Below, one piece after another: positions 43,777 through 55,825 of a DNA stretch of 64,000 bases. Source of the stretch: Obelidium mucronatum (Eukaryota > Chytridiomycota > Chytridiomycetes > Chytridiales > Chytriomycetaceae); the NCBI GenBank assembly GCA_025765595.1, contig JAIVFH010000088.1, forward strand, positions 81,944 to 145,943. Direction: 5' to 3'. The notes under the pieces were generated by a model that was not told where the DNA came from, did no database searches, and saw only the letters and a list, made by a program, of their open reading frames with translations. The number at the start of each line of letters is the position of its first letter. The stretch's first letter is position 1. The position numbers were made by a program, and so were the translations under genes.

Positions 43777-44658
43777 CTAATTCTCTTTATCTGAATCACC
43801 ATCAACCTCCATTTCTTCTGCATATTTATCTGCTTTTTTGATTCCCTTTGCAATTCCTCCCCCCTTGGTTTTATAAACCTTGCTCAAAACAGCATTTTCC
43901 TTGTTTCCACCACTTGCAATTGCTGCTGCATGCACATTCACTCTGAGGTTGCGGTTCTGTTGCTCTGATTCCGTGAGTTTTCGTTTATTGACTTTGGTGG
44001 GTGTTCGCTTCTGCTTCTAAGTTTAAAATAAAAGATGCTGCCGAAACCTGGAAAGAAACTGACAAAACGAGCTGTGCTGGTGCTCGAAGCTTTCTAGGTG
44101 TTCTGACATGTTTGTTAAGGTCAACGCAGATGTGAGCAAGGTTGTGATCACTCACTTGTGTCAACCGAAATCTTCATCTGAAGTGGTCAGCATCTCTGCC
44201 AAAGATCAAGTTGTGAGATTTTCGAAAGCTTTGCCACGTACTGCGGAAACATCAGGACTGTAGCCAAGGTCTGAGAGCCATGTGACAGCGGGAGTGAAGA
44301 ACTGCAGAAGATTTGGCCACCGGGTGCTGACTGTTGCAGAATCATCATACTCCATAAGGAATGTATGCATGAGGGCAAGTAGCTCTGGTGGGTGGGCCAT
44401 GATTGTTGCGCGAAGACTGTTTTTATCTTTATTTTTAGCGAAAACACATCCGAAAACGTGCCTCCACCCACGTTTTCCTTTCCTCACACAAAAAGGACCA
44501 AGTTTTCAGAAGTTTTGAGGTTTGGATGGTTTTCAGTTTGTTTTTGATGTTTTGGCTGTTTTCAAATTGTATATCTGCCGAGAAATCCCAAAACCAACAG
44601 GTGTTTTCAATCAAAACACTCCAAAACCTTTGAAAACCAGCAATATCTGCCGACCTCT
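43777..44658 (-). mobile_element. AGAGGTCGGC-TIR element, copy B (one end only)
   Basis: The right end at 44640-44658 is the same TIR as in copy A. Reading inward on the minus strand there is the same start MAHPPELLALMHTFLMEYDD (from 44400), a stop after KAFENLTT, then LTQVS-like sequence. After a shared ttattttaaacttag splice-like site a clean exon follows (KQKRTPTKVNKRKLTESEQQ, NVHAAAIASGGNKENAVLSK) with its stop at 43777. That exon is absent from copy A. The left TIR is not seen before the palindrome arm begins at 43634. Confidence 0.65.
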
Positions 44659-44925
44659 AATGGTCTTTGTTGGGCCTCCAAATTCTGAGGCTCAGGTTGG
44701 CAAGAAGCTGTCACCCAATCGTCTAAATTTTCCAAAGCAGACTTGGCTAAGTATGTACTAACATACTTTAGATTATTTACAAATAATGATACTAAAACAC
44801 ATAACGCAAACAGTTACTTGCTTTCATTATTTAAGCCAAGAAAAAAGTGGACATTACTCATGATAATAGCAGTTTGAAAGGTCTTTGCTCGGTAGCAGCT
44901 GCGTTTAATTGAATCAACATCAGCT
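44659..44925. other. No supported gene
   Basis: A short AT-rich stretch between the TIR element end and the first gene of the loop cassette. No inverted repeat matching the far side of the cassette was found by eye. Confidence 0.4.
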
Positions 44926-47417
44926 TTACCTATTGCAACGCCAAGTGTTATTGAAGTACTGCAATAAATTCTGTGAAAAAAACAGGAAGATCAGGAACTT
45001 CAAACAAACCTGTTCAACAAAGTTGTTTCCAAAAACAGCACGGCCAATGAACAAGACAACAGACAAGTCCACTCCTTCAGAAACAAGCTCTTTGGAAAGC
45101 TTCAAGAAGTTTCGACAAAGCACCAATAATCCCAACACAGATATATAGAAAAGACCATCAAAATGCCCGTTCCGGCAAGTTTTGGGTGATTTTAATTGCT
45201 CCCCAAACCTCTCCAAAACCTGCTGCTCCATCCCCTTGTATGCTTTCTGAGTTTGAGATACCACGCTCATCAATAGCTCTGTACAAGTTGCTAACATCTT
45301 CCAGAAACTCAGCACCAGTTACGTTTCCTTCGGTCGATAGATATTGACGGGTAGTATTGCTAAACGCCTTTTTTCCCAATTCCACATTCTGTTTATCTCG
45401 GCAAAACCAAGCAGCATCAAGTATACCCTCAAGGAAAGATCCAATACCTTCATAGTCAGCAGCACAGTAATCTGGGTTGATGAGGAGTGACTTGGATTCA
45501 TCAAGAGGATGAGGTAATGGGCAGTAGATATCAAGATTCAAAGACGTGTCAGACTTGACATGCTGCCGGTTGAGGGCCAAATCAATAGAGTGTCGGACGT
45601 GAAAGAGAATAGATGACAAGACTTTTGACATAGGGGTATAGGTCAAATGTGAAGACTTTGGCAAAATAGCATGTTGAAGAACTCGCCAAACTCTGAGCAG
45701 GTCCTGATCCTCAATAGAGTGGTGAGAGTCACTTGCTTTCACAGTGCTTTGCTTGACAACATAGAATTCTATGGTAACTTCTACCAACAACTGAAATTCT
45801 TCAAAATATTTAGAATAGAGCTGCTCAATGGTGGGTAAGGATGTGGGCCGATTCCCCTCAGGAAAGAAGAGAGAGGGTTGCATGTGTAATACAATAGATT
45901 GAGCTGCAATATACAGAGCTGAGGAATAATGAGTCAAATTACTGGAAGAAGCAGAGGCAACAAGTTGGCGGACAAATTCTATAGCAACAGACGGCAGTAA
46001 CGAGAATGGTTGAGGCTCAACAATCAGTGATCGAGACTGACGAAGCCAAACATTGGCTTCTGAAGTTAGAATTGGAGGGGGTAGTTGATGTACAAGGTGT
46101 CGTGTTGATAGGTACTCTTCCATGTTTGCAGTGATTGCATTCGCCTGATATAGGGATCGTGAAATTCCTTTTTTCCCCTCCAATAATTGAGAGATGTTTA
46201 GCTCTGTGCCTTGATGTAAAGAACAATAAAGAGTATATTGGCTGTCGCCAAATGGGTTCCCAATCAAGCTGAGGAATTCTCCATCAGTGGTGAATGACCG
46301 TACTAGCAATTGTGGTGTTCCTGATGGATTTGCTGCCCAAGACTCCAAGCATGGTGAAATATAGGATCTTTGGGACCTGATCCAGAAATTGCGCAAATAG
46401 ATGCAGTGGAGTTCTTGCCGGACATTGAATCTACAACAACAAATGCAGCAACTTGATCGGCGGCAGCAATCATGATTGTCTCCCAATTAAGCTCAAGGAG
46501 GCTGGTTTGATTAACAACGTTGATAAGTAGTTCACGCCAGATACGCTCTTGAAAACCATGTTTCCACCGAGCCAGATCACCAATGAAGTAGTGGCCACCA
46601 CGTCTCACGTATCCGCAAAGTGTGATTTCTTCAAGCAATTCTTCCAGTAAAACCAAGAGAACAACAAGAAGACCAAGAATGTGGGTTGTTTGCTTGTGTA
46701 GTGTCAAAAGCGTGTTGTACCTGAATTCCAATGTTTCCAAGAACTTAAATCTTGAAGCATTTACAGTTTCATTAGCTTGCAGATCAGAATCAACCACACG
46801 CTTCTTAGATAAAAAAGGCTTTGATGCTTCCCTGGAGGCATGCAACAGGTTAGGGATAACAACACTAGCAAAGTGCCGTTTTTTGGCAATCAGCCAGCCC
46901 ACAACAAAATTCAGACTGGCGCTGGGATTCTCAACATTGAGAGGATTCCATACATCATTGACCTTTGAGGCGTAAAGCCTTTGAATGTGCTCAATGGCTG
47001 TTTCCCGCTTGTGGAAGAATTCCTATGATAGAAAACTGTTAAACGAATTAATAGCATATGAGGAAAGCTCACCATCTCCACTTCATGAACAGTTCTATCA
47101 CCTATGTGGTCAACTGAGCCAATCAGTTTGTTTTTGGCACAATCATACTCAACAAATTCAATTGTTTGGCCTGGGTGAATTGCGTCTATTTGCATGCAAA
47201 GAAACGAATGCAGTTTTTTGGCAAGCATTTCTTTCCCCAATGCAATTGATGGTGCCAAGTCAACGCCTCTGCTGTGAACCATCAACTCACGGCTCTCACC
47301 ATTTATCTTTCGCTGAAGGGAGCGCAGGTCTGGGACAGCAATATTGGTACGATTATGGGAAGGACCAGTCCCAGTCTTGTGAACTTCACCGCATAGAAAT
47401 CGAAGAACACAGACCAT
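44926..47417 (-). CDS. Long opposite-strand gene of the KDZ cassette, unrecognised
   Basis: Exon 1 runs from 47417 to 47073 (start MVCVLRFLCGEVHKTG, body LAPSIALGKEMLAKKLHSFL). It is spliced in phase to 47022 onward (EFFHKRETAIEHIQRLYASK, SLNFVVGWLIAKKRHFASVV). The frame then changes between about 46303 and 46486, by an unresolved intron or a frameshift, into a long block ending near 45158 (SLLPSVAIEFVRQLVASASS, SHHSIEDQDLLRVWRVLQHA). A last part (SKELVSEGVDLSVVLFIGRA) may be joined by another intron, with its stop at 44926. A Leu-rich hydrophobic stretch (HILGLLVVLLVLLEELLEE) occurs mid-protein. No nuclease, helicase or dioxygenase motif is visible. Head-to-head placement, 137 bp from the transposase, suggests it belongs to the same element. 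Confidence 0.55.
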
Positions 47418-47554
47418 TCTCTCACTTTTTCAATGGCTACCATCAAAAATATTTTTTCATTCAAATGTGTACAGCCTCGTAAGACCAATCATAGATCAGC
47501 ACCATAAACAACACAATACAGCTTCCAGAGCGACAATTCCAATTTTAGAATAAA

Positions 47555-50425
47555 ATGAATGGCCCTCAACGAAAGCCCAGATTGAAGAAGTCAGGAGGAA
47601 GCCGTCTGTCCGTCACCGAGTCACAGCCTCCCTCAACACCAGAAACGCCAGCAGTCGCGCCAGTTATCGGTGCCCCCTCTTTGAGCGATCTTGAATCGAT
47701 TTACGCTCTTGATCGTGAGAAAGCAGCGAGCATTGCACCGTCAGTGCCACTTCAAACCAAGTTTCAGCGGAAAAGGAGAAAGCCCCCACAAGAAGACATT
47801 ACAGAAACAAAATACAATGAAGAAAGCGAAGAAGGTCAATATGAGGACTATGATATGGGTGGAGACTGGCACTATGACTTGAGATCAAATCTGAATACCT
47901 TTGATTACCACCACCGTAAAACACACGCCCAGAGAGAAGAGGAACAATTCAACGCTTGGGAACAAGTACGTTGGAAACTTCTGCATATTGTTGCAATCGA
48001 AACAGAGGAGAGTGTGCCTGAAGGATCCAAGTGCGGGGCACACTCCACAGCCGATGCAACACACAGCTGTGTTACATGCAAAGATGTTGGAATCCCTACC
48101 TATCTCTGCGAATCATGTGCACATGCGCATTTGAGTCATTCCGGTATTTTATGTCACAAGGTTAGTGATGTTTGTTTTGGAAGAGAGGCAACATTTAACA
48201 AACTGAAGGTTGTTGATCGAGACGGGGGTGTACTTCAACAATCAGGTCAAAAACATCTTGCCTGTTGCAGTAATGAATCGATTGGAAAACATCAAGTTCA
48301 TTTGTATTCATCCAATTGGAATGAGAGAGTCATGGTTGCCAACTGTGAAGTCCACTCCTCTGCTGAAACCCTTGCCTGGATCGGCTTCTTTCCGGGCTCA
48401 CCCACAAGACCAGGTACTATATTTAATTATTTCGCTATTTTTTAATCTTTGTTGAGCACAACAGATTATGCATTCCGGTTTGATTTGATGGTTTCTGCCT
48501 TGTCTGCCAAACATCACATTGGTGGCTCATCGTATCATTCGGTATTCAAGGCGCTTTTATTACGGCAGCATCCAAATAGCAGTAGTACATTGTATCGGAA
48601 GCTGTACAGACCCTTTGCACGTGCCTTGCGGGAATTTGAGAATCAACAGCTCCTACTCCGACACTGTCGCCTAACAAAGAGTATTGTGAACGTCTTTGGC
48701 GTTGGATTCACTGAATGTCCTTGCATTGGCGCTTCTGATTGCAAAGCACCTTTCCGCTTGGTTAGTTTTTTTTTTAAATGGTCAGATGTACTCACTCTCA
48801 TCCAGATGTATGACGGCCTTGCCTCTGCGCGCAAAATTTCAGAGAGAAAAGGTGGAGGTTCCGATTCAAGCAAGTCTGTGCTGGAACCCAATTCATTTTG
48901 GCCACCTTTGGTGACGGATGTTGTCCAAGAAGCAAAAACCCAAGCTGGAAGAAAGGGACCAACAGTTGTTATCTCAGACACATGCGACTCGTCTTTTCAT
49001 GCGGAAAAGGATACCGATGGAGATCCCAGGTGCTCTGTGAATGGAATTTGTGCTGGGTACTGCTCTCATCAGTTTGCTCTCTTTGCATGGGGTAGCCACT
49101 TGTACTCTCCTATAAACGTCTTGTTGCTAACCAACAATTCAGATATGGTAAAAGGGGAGAAACTACGGTATATTGACTCTGCAATTGCGTTTCTCAAGGA
49201 TTCAAGGAAGCATCGGCTACTCTCAGTATTCTATGATATCTATTGCCGTCAAGACGTGCATCAAGAGAGCCACCCAACATTGGAACACAAGGCAGACTTG
49301 GGAAATCTTCCGGTTCTGCATGCTTTCTGTCATGGACTTCGTTGTCAGCTGCTGTATGGAACACAAGCCGGAATGGGCTCTGGAACCTTTGGTGGGGAGA
49401 CTCACGAGCGAGGTTGGTCCACAGTCATCAAATTTATATCACCAACAATGTATGAGACTGCTGGACATCGAAAAGATAGCTTGCTGAACATGTTTGATGC
49501 AAAGAATCAAGACCGTTTGGAATTGCTGCTTCCCAACATTCTAAAACAGCTTGAGAACCTCCTTGCTGAAATCAGTAACAACATTCCTGTGGAGTTGTAC
49601 GAGTCTGTCCTCCAGTCCAACTTTGAAGACCGTCGAAAGCGGATCCTGCTTTCTAAATCCACAAACCAGACAAGTGCGCCCAGCTCGCAAGATTCAAAAA
49701 ATAGCAGGCATGAGGCCTTGCTCAACTCGGCTATCGATATTGCACGTTCAATTCGCTTACGAGACAAGTTGATCCATCGTAAAAAGGGGGCTGGCGGAAC
49801 ATCAATTGTGAGTTCACTGCGCCGAGCCAACAAAGCAGACACAGAAAAACTCAAAGTATTAATTGGCATGCATAATGACGTTTTGCAATTTGAAGTTCCT
49901 GATACAACCGAGTTGGTGGATGCAAACCTACAGCAAAGTGACAGCGACTCTGGCTCTGAAGGTGACAACTTTGAAGATACTGAAGCAAGCTTGATTTCAT
50001 CTGAGGGTTCTGGGCTTTTGACCTTCAAAGACGTGTTTTCTAAGATTTCTGTTGAGGATGCTCGCGTTAATGCATCAATTGCATCGTGGAAAAACGTTGA
50101 GGATCTCTTTTGGATCAAAATGGATTTGGAAGCAATGATTGGCTATTTTATGGAACGGAAACAGACCTTTTGGATGCGTACCAGGGAGATGTGTGGGAAT
50201 GCAGAAGATATGCCTGAATGGTTTGAACCAACAGCTTTTCGAATCATGCAGAAGGGAGAACGTGCTGAAGATTCTATGTTAAATGAAGCAAAGGAGATCT
50301 TACTGAAGTTGACAAGTACCCATGAAACTGTGTTGAAGAAACTGGATGAAGTGGAGAAAGCTTGGGAAGCTGGAACACATGTCGAAATTTTCAAAAAAGC
50401 TGCGTGTGGCAGCTGGTGTCTGTAA
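47555..50425 (+). CDS. KDZ-family (Kyakuja-Dileera-Zisupton) transposase
   Basis: Three exons, 47555-48413, 48465-48760 and 48806-50425, give exactly 925 codons (924 aa). After a charged N-terminus there is a Cys/His cluster at about residues 155-205 (CGAHSTADATHSCVTCKDVG, CESCAHAHLSHSGILCH) typical of the zinc modules in front of KDZ transposases. A second Cys set reads CPCIGASDCKAPF. The catalytic region has MYDGLASARKISERKGGG, VVISDTCDSSFHAEKD, CSVNGICAGYCSH, FYDIYCRQDVHQESH, FCHGLRCQLLYGTQAGMGSG and GGETHERGWSTVIKF. These match the ordered acidic and His/Cys landmarks of the family. The C-terminus is helical and Ser-rich. The frame is fully open, so the protein could be active. The 45-nt intron (48761-48805) is itself in frame and removed on family grounds. 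Confidence 0.82.
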
Positions 50426-50472
50426 ACAGTTTGAATAACAGATGTCCGAACAACTTGATTAGTAAATTTTAA

Positions 50473-52084
50473 ATGTCACCAACAGCAGTGAGTCCCGACA
50501 CCAGCACACTGTGTTTCAATGTGCTGAGCAAATAGTCTTTAATTTTAGTGGCATCCGACTCCAGAACAACGACGGCTGTTGGAAGAGGCCTTCAAAGCGG
50601 GTGTGCGTGGATCCATAAAAACTCATGGCAGTGAATTGGATAACCTTGCAATTGCATGTGCTCAAGATCGAAGGAAAATATACAACTGGTTTCAGCGAGA
50701 GACCTTGAAGTCAAAGAAAGCGGTCTCAGCAACTGTTTTGACACCTTCAAACTCCAGTTCAAGCTCATCAACATTGACTGGGGTTGCAACTGAACATACA
50801 GGAACTAAAAATATTAATGCATCACAGCAGTCGACTGGCGAAAATGCGCGTAACAATACAAGCCTGAACACCCCATCGTTGCCAGAGATCTTACCAGAAC
50901 TCTCAATGTTCAACCAACAAGCGTTAAGAAGATCCTTCCATGGAAAAAAAAAGCTCTCAATGGATAATGTGCTGTATCAATTGGCGGCTCGAGCAATCAA
51001 AAGTAATACCTATTTTTCATGACCCAATAGACTCACGCATATGAATAGAACGCAACCCAAAAGCCTTCAAGAAGAACACCCGCGAAAACTCAGCTCACAA
51101 CAGGGCGCTTTACAATCAGGAAATCGCTGCAATCAGGGCTGATGCCACTCGTTGGAAAGAGGCGGAACAAGCGTTCGAAATCAGCACCAAGTCGATCGAA
51201 GATCTTGTGAAGATGCCTTCTGCATCAATCAACGAAAACCGTGCTTTGATTCTGGATGTTTCAAACAGGCACCTGCGATCGGCTCTTAATGGATACGAAG
51301 CCTTGGGATTAAACACAACAATTATACAAGACGACTTCAACAACATTGTTGTGAACACTTCAGGTTTGTATCGCTATTTCCTTCCAAAAATTTGTTTGCT
51401 CATATTGCTTGCGCAGGTCCAGCGTCTCGGGAATTGGTTCGAATCTACAACAACCTTCCAGCCATGGATTTTGTGACAAAAGCGACCCAGGCTCGTGGCA
51501 TCATTGCTGATCGTGTTGCTCTTGGCCAAGCAGTTACACAAGGCAATTCTAAGGTTGTGCCAAAGAGCCTTGGGGACAAGAAGTTCTGGATCCGTCAAAA
51601 GTTGAAAGCCAAAATCAACCAAGAGCTCCAAACAAGCTTCACGCGACTGCCAATCAAGCACCTGCGATCAAGAAGAATTGTGCTGTTAGATCTTCCGGCT
51701 GGTATCGATTCCGAACAATTTGATTTGCCTGCAATGTCCCTCACAGTTGTAAATCAACTATTGTCTGGGTTCGAGCGTATCAGAGTTCAAGCTTATGATT
51801 CCGATAATATGAGCGAGAGTGAGGAAGAAGGCAATGAAGAGGATGATGAGGAGGATGAAGTGATGAACTGGAATTCAGGAATGCCTTCATTGCAAGATTT
51901 GCATAAAGACAATGGGGAAGAACAGGGGTATTGCATGAATCCGGATTGTGAGATGGGAGATTCTGAGATTGAGGATAGATGCGATGGATGTGACGGCTTT
52001 TTACATGGGTTTTGCGGTGGTGCTTTTGAATTAGGGGACAAGTCATATTGCCCAAACTGCAAAGAGAACAAGAGACTGCAGTAA
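50473..52084 (+). CDS. Homeodomain-like plus PHD-like finger protein of the KDZ cassette
   Basis: Four exons, 50473-50487 (15-nt micro-exon), 50549-51002, 51049-51363 and 51417-52084, give exactly 484 codons (483 aa). The N-terminus reads WHPTPEQRRLLEEAFKAGVR, then LAIACAQDRRKIYNWFQRET, a helix-turn-helix with the WFQ recognition helix of homeodomains. A Ser/Thr linker follows, then a basic region (RNPKAFKKNTRENSAHNRAL) and a middle domain (VRIYNNLPAMDFVTKATQAR). A Glu/Asp tract (about 51810-51860) precedes a C-terminal PHD-like zinc finger: CMNPDCEM, CDGCDGFLHGFCGG and YCPNC. It starts 47 bp after the transposase stop on the same strand. A DNA/chromatin-targeting accessory protein is inferred; it could instead be a captured host gene. 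Confidence 0.7.
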
Positions 52085-52121
52085 TATATAAACTGTTTTT
52101 TCTTGTGTTAACAGATGCCTT

Positions 52122-52652
52122 TTAACTGAAAATGTAGTCTTCTTTATTCTTATTGCTGACTTCTATATTCTTTCGGAGTCCTGCGATCGAACCCTTGCTC
52201 GTTCTCATTAGCTGTGACGTGTCACCACCAGCCTGTAGACGCTCGAGTGAAAAAATAATTTTGCGTCTTGTCGTTCTTGAAGAAAGTGCACTGGGTGGAA
52301 GAACACCTGCAGTTGGAATTGATAAAAAAAATGGTCCAAAATAGAGTTTCAACTCAAGAATAACGGAGTCTGGTGATGTATGCAATACTGCAAAATAAAC
52401 AATGTAAGTTGTGAGAGTATAAACCCCTAAGAACTTACTATTTGGATTGAACGGTTGTGCACATCATGTTATACCAAAAGGAATCAGCATTTCCATATCC
52501 TGCATTGAAGCACTCAAGGATGAAAAGCACCAGATCTCTTGCACCTGCATCCTGAATTGCTTTGGTGTACTTGGGAACTAGGCTTGTGTACTTTGTGAAA
52601 TCCTGGTTACCAGGTAAACTTCCAGGTGGGTTATTTGGAGATAATGGAGATT
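52122..52652 (-). CDS. Small opposite-strand gene at the end of the KDZ cassette, 5' end unresolved
   Basis: Two blocks look coding. An exon ending at 52439 reads SPLSPNNPPGSLPGNQDFTK, then YTKAIQDAGARDLVLFILEC. The last block, 52385-52122, reads SPDSVILELKLYFGPFFLSI, then SLERLQAGGDTSQLMRTSKG, with its stop at 52122. A gtaagt donor and a tttgcag acceptor flank the gap, but the hand-derived phases do not match perfectly. A 3' splice site at 52653 implies more 5' exons. It converges on the homeodomain-like gene with 37 bp between stops. No family is recognised. Confidence 0.45.
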
Positions 52653-52675
52653 CTGCATGTAATGTTTATTAACAA

Positions 52676-52835
52676 AAAAAATAAAATAAAATACGATAAA
52701 TGCGGAGACCCCCGCGAAATGAATTTAAATTATTGATGGGGATTAGCTGGTGTTCCACCAGAGGGAGGGGGGAGTCAGAGTTGGTGCTAGTGGGAACCCA
52801 ACATTGGCAAGAAAAATAAAATAAAATACGATAAA
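52676..52835. repeat. Direct repeats flanking a 0.1-kb segment
   Basis: aaaataaaataaaatacgat occurs at about 52677 and again at about 52812, enclosing roughly 115 bp that include cggagacccccgcg and ccaccagagggagggg. It looks like either a local duplication or a short insertion with its target duplication. Confidence 0.55.
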
Positions 52836-52839
52836 ATAT

Positions 52840-53200
52840 GGGACTATGCCAAAAATGCAAAGGGGGTTGTATTTATCTAATGACAAACAGTGTAGGAGGG
52901 TCTTTGCAAAGTGTGTGGCATCAGTAGGGTCTCCAGGTTGGAGGTGTCCCAAATACCAAGATAGAAGCCTGCTTGACACTCCCTTAGCTCCAAGTACAAA
53001 CTCTTGTGAGTCAACAAAGTCCAGGATAATTTGAAATGGTGGTTGCTGGCTTTGATCTTTTTGAAAACACCATCTTTGTAAAAGTCTCCAAGACCCAGAA
53101 CCTCAATGAAGTAGTTAATGCTGTAGCCACTCTCCTGAGTATCAAATCTGCCATGGGGCAAGCACATCATGATTAGTAACTGTGTTGAAGTTCTTTGACA
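52840..53200 (-). other. Possible coding remnant
   Basis: Minus-strand frames read CLPHGRFDTQESGYSINYF and FYKDGVFKKIKASNHHFKLS, with an overlapping frame SSRLLSWYLGHLQPGDPTDA. One of them probably once coded for an element protein. It is not recognised. Confidence 0.3.
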
Positions 53201-53279
53201 GAGACGCCCTACAAATACTCCTGAAAAACAGGTTCTCCATTAAGGACAAGTCGAGATCCATTGAAGCTGAGATAGGAAT

Positions 53280-54110
53280 CTTGTAATACAATGGCAGATG
53301 ATGGTTTCTCTGGTTGTTCTGACATGGTTGGTGTTGGCTCCAATCTCTGGTCAGTCTCGAAGATTTCCTTGCTGGTGGCAGAAAAAATCGAATCTGCCAT
53401 TTTGGCAGATTCCAACTGGAACGTTGGGCTGGTGGTGGCTTGATCTCTCACTTTTTTTGGATATGGAAATCTTCCAATCAGATCCATTGCATCCAATTGC
53501 ACACCACGTTTTACTGTTGGTTTCTGGCACCGTTTTATGGAACTCCTTAACCCTAACCCTTAACATTTCTACCGCTTTTCACCCTCAAACAGACGGATCT
53601 ACTGAAGTCCTCAATCAAGTCATCCAGAATACCTGCGCGTTTTCTGTAACTACCAGCAAGACAATTAGGCCTTCTGCAAATTTGCCTGCAACAATTCTTT
53701 GGTAACCACTACTCGCTATACGCCATTCTTTGCAAACTCTGGTCACAATCCAGTTTTTGACCCTTCTGTAATTTGGCATCAATGAAAACTATCCTTGACG
53801 ACCTTTGCCAGAACTTAAAGTTTGCTCAGGAAGGTTACACCACACAAGCTAAAAAATCTCAGTTACCGGTTCCTGAAATCAAACCCAAGGACTTGGTATT
53901 CTTGGATCACTGCAATATCAGGTTGATTCTCGAAATAAAATTCAATCATTTTCTTGTGAGCGCAGCGCAAAATTCGAATAGCGCTCAATTTTTTGCGCGC
54001 TCCCATCCATTTGCCCAGCCAACCCATTTGCACATTTCCTTGCCGTCGGCCACCCACTCTTTGCGGCGCCACCAGCCTTCCACCATTCAATAGATCGAGA
54101 TATTGGCTAC
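53280..54110 (+). pseudogene. Ty3/gypsy integrase remnant
   Basis: The plus strand contains the integrase hallmark STAFHPQTDGSTEVLNQVIQ, though the S is at a frame joint. After frameshifts and stops it continues with TTRYTPFFANSGHNPVF, the usual next block. Several stops and frame changes show it is dead. It ends just before the right arm of the palindrome. Confidence 0.75.
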
Positions 54111-54536
54111 GCATTGATATGCAGCAAAGGAGTATATCTGATGAACCTAACGCATTCTATTTTTAGGTTGGCAACAGACTGTCGAATCAAGCAACCTCTC
54201 TAACACCATCGGCGAGCAACGTCTTTATGAAACTTTCAATAGAGACTTGAACTGTTTTTCAGCAATAAATCAGTTTTATTACTATGCAAATCTTCGCACA
54301 TAGCTTAAGGAAATGCGTATGATTCAATCCTTCAATGAAGCCTGCTGCGTGAGAGACTTTGTAACAAAAATTCATGATGACTAGAGGGGGATTGTGGTGA
54401 TTTTGGACTAGTGCACGATTGGATATTGAAGAAATCCAAAAGCGCGAAAATTGAATTTTGGACGAAAACTACAATAAAGAAAGGGAATCTGAAAAGGTTA
54501 AGCATAGACAAACCAACAGGGCAAAGGAACATTAAC

Positions 54537-54608
54537 TGCAGTAGCCGGAATTCGAACCCGGGTCGCATGCTTGGAAGGCAGGCATAATAACCACTATACA
54601 ACTACTGC
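54537..54608 (-). tRNA. tRNA-Gly (TCC), right arm
   Basis: Acceptor GCAGTAG pairs perfectly with CTACTGC, unlike the left copy. The anticodon loop is CTTCCAA. The T stem has CCGGG against TCCGG (one G-T wobble), so each arm copy carries a different single-base change. Confidence 0.85.
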
Positions 54609-55606
54609 TGCGGTAATAAATGTGGACAGTCAATATAAAAATTAAAAAAAGCAAATGCTTAAGCAACTTGACTTGGCTTTTATTGATGTTGTATTATTGT
54701 GGTGGACAACAAAGAGAAGAAAATTTAAAAACAGTAATTAGGTGTGGGGAAGGGCATGGTGCAAGATCACCATGAAATGCAATGTTAGTTGAGGCAAATA
54801 CTAAGTGGGCTTTACGTTAAAACCAACAGTGATCAGAGCATGGTTGTGAGTTGGGGCAAGCAAGATGAATGAAAATTTAGCATTCACAATTTGTGTGGGC
54901 AGATACATTCATGATGGCCAGTTGAGGTGGTGATAGTGCTGGGTGAACACAAAATGCAATAAGGACTTTACAGGGTTTAGCATTTCCCACAAGGAGGGGC
55001 ACAAGGGTTTAGACAGAGGTGGGAGAGACTTGATTCTGGTTGGGGCTGTTGTACTTTGACCAGGCTTTCGTGTGTCAGAGCAATGCATCGGCCGGCCGAG
55101 CCAAAAACCAACTGCTTTCTGTTGGACCCAGCGTCTTTGGGTCCTTTGCTCTGCACTGGAGGTGAGTTATAATACATTTCTGGGAACTATCAATTGTTTA
55201 TTATTAGACGTACACCTCCTTTTAAATCCCGTTTCAAGCTGTTTCACTTTTATATTCTATTTTGTCCCCTTTTCCCACCTTGCATCTTGATTACTAATTT
55301 GCTTGTCTCCAATGCTTTACAGTTACAAAGATGGAACTGAAGCTTGGGTAGACGTGGAGTTTTCTTGTGCTTTCTTACGTAATAAACTTTGACGTTGACA
55401 TGTCTGGAATTCTAAGCTTGTATATCAATAAAGGTTAACTACCTTCAAAACTTTCTGCCCAAAACCGTTCAGGTACGGGCTGATTTTGGGAGTAAAGCAT
55501 GGCACTCATTTATATTGGGGTTTTGGTTCATGGTCTGGTTATTCTGCACATGGCATGAATTTCATCTGAATAAAAGAAATACTCCAAAGACTGAAATTAA
55601 ATCTGT

Positions 55607-55825
55607 CTACACTGCTGTATTTTTGCATTCCATGGCGGGTTTTGCAACAGAATTTCCTATAATTGTTCCGGTGTCATTCTGCCCGGTGATGCCATCCAAC
55701 TCAACAACTTTCAAAGAAACTTTAACGTTCAGTTTTGGGCCCCTCAAGTTAGTTTGTCTCAACAGGTGGTTTTGAGTCTTTCGTGATTTTCCTGTCCAAA
55801 TATCAACTGGTGCTGGTGTTGGCAA
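55607..55825 (-). other. Small ORF conserved between arms
   Basis: This is the right-arm twin of 41953-42171, 72 codons with the same deduced protein. There is no recognisable domain, and identity may only reflect recent duplication. Confidence 0.25.
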
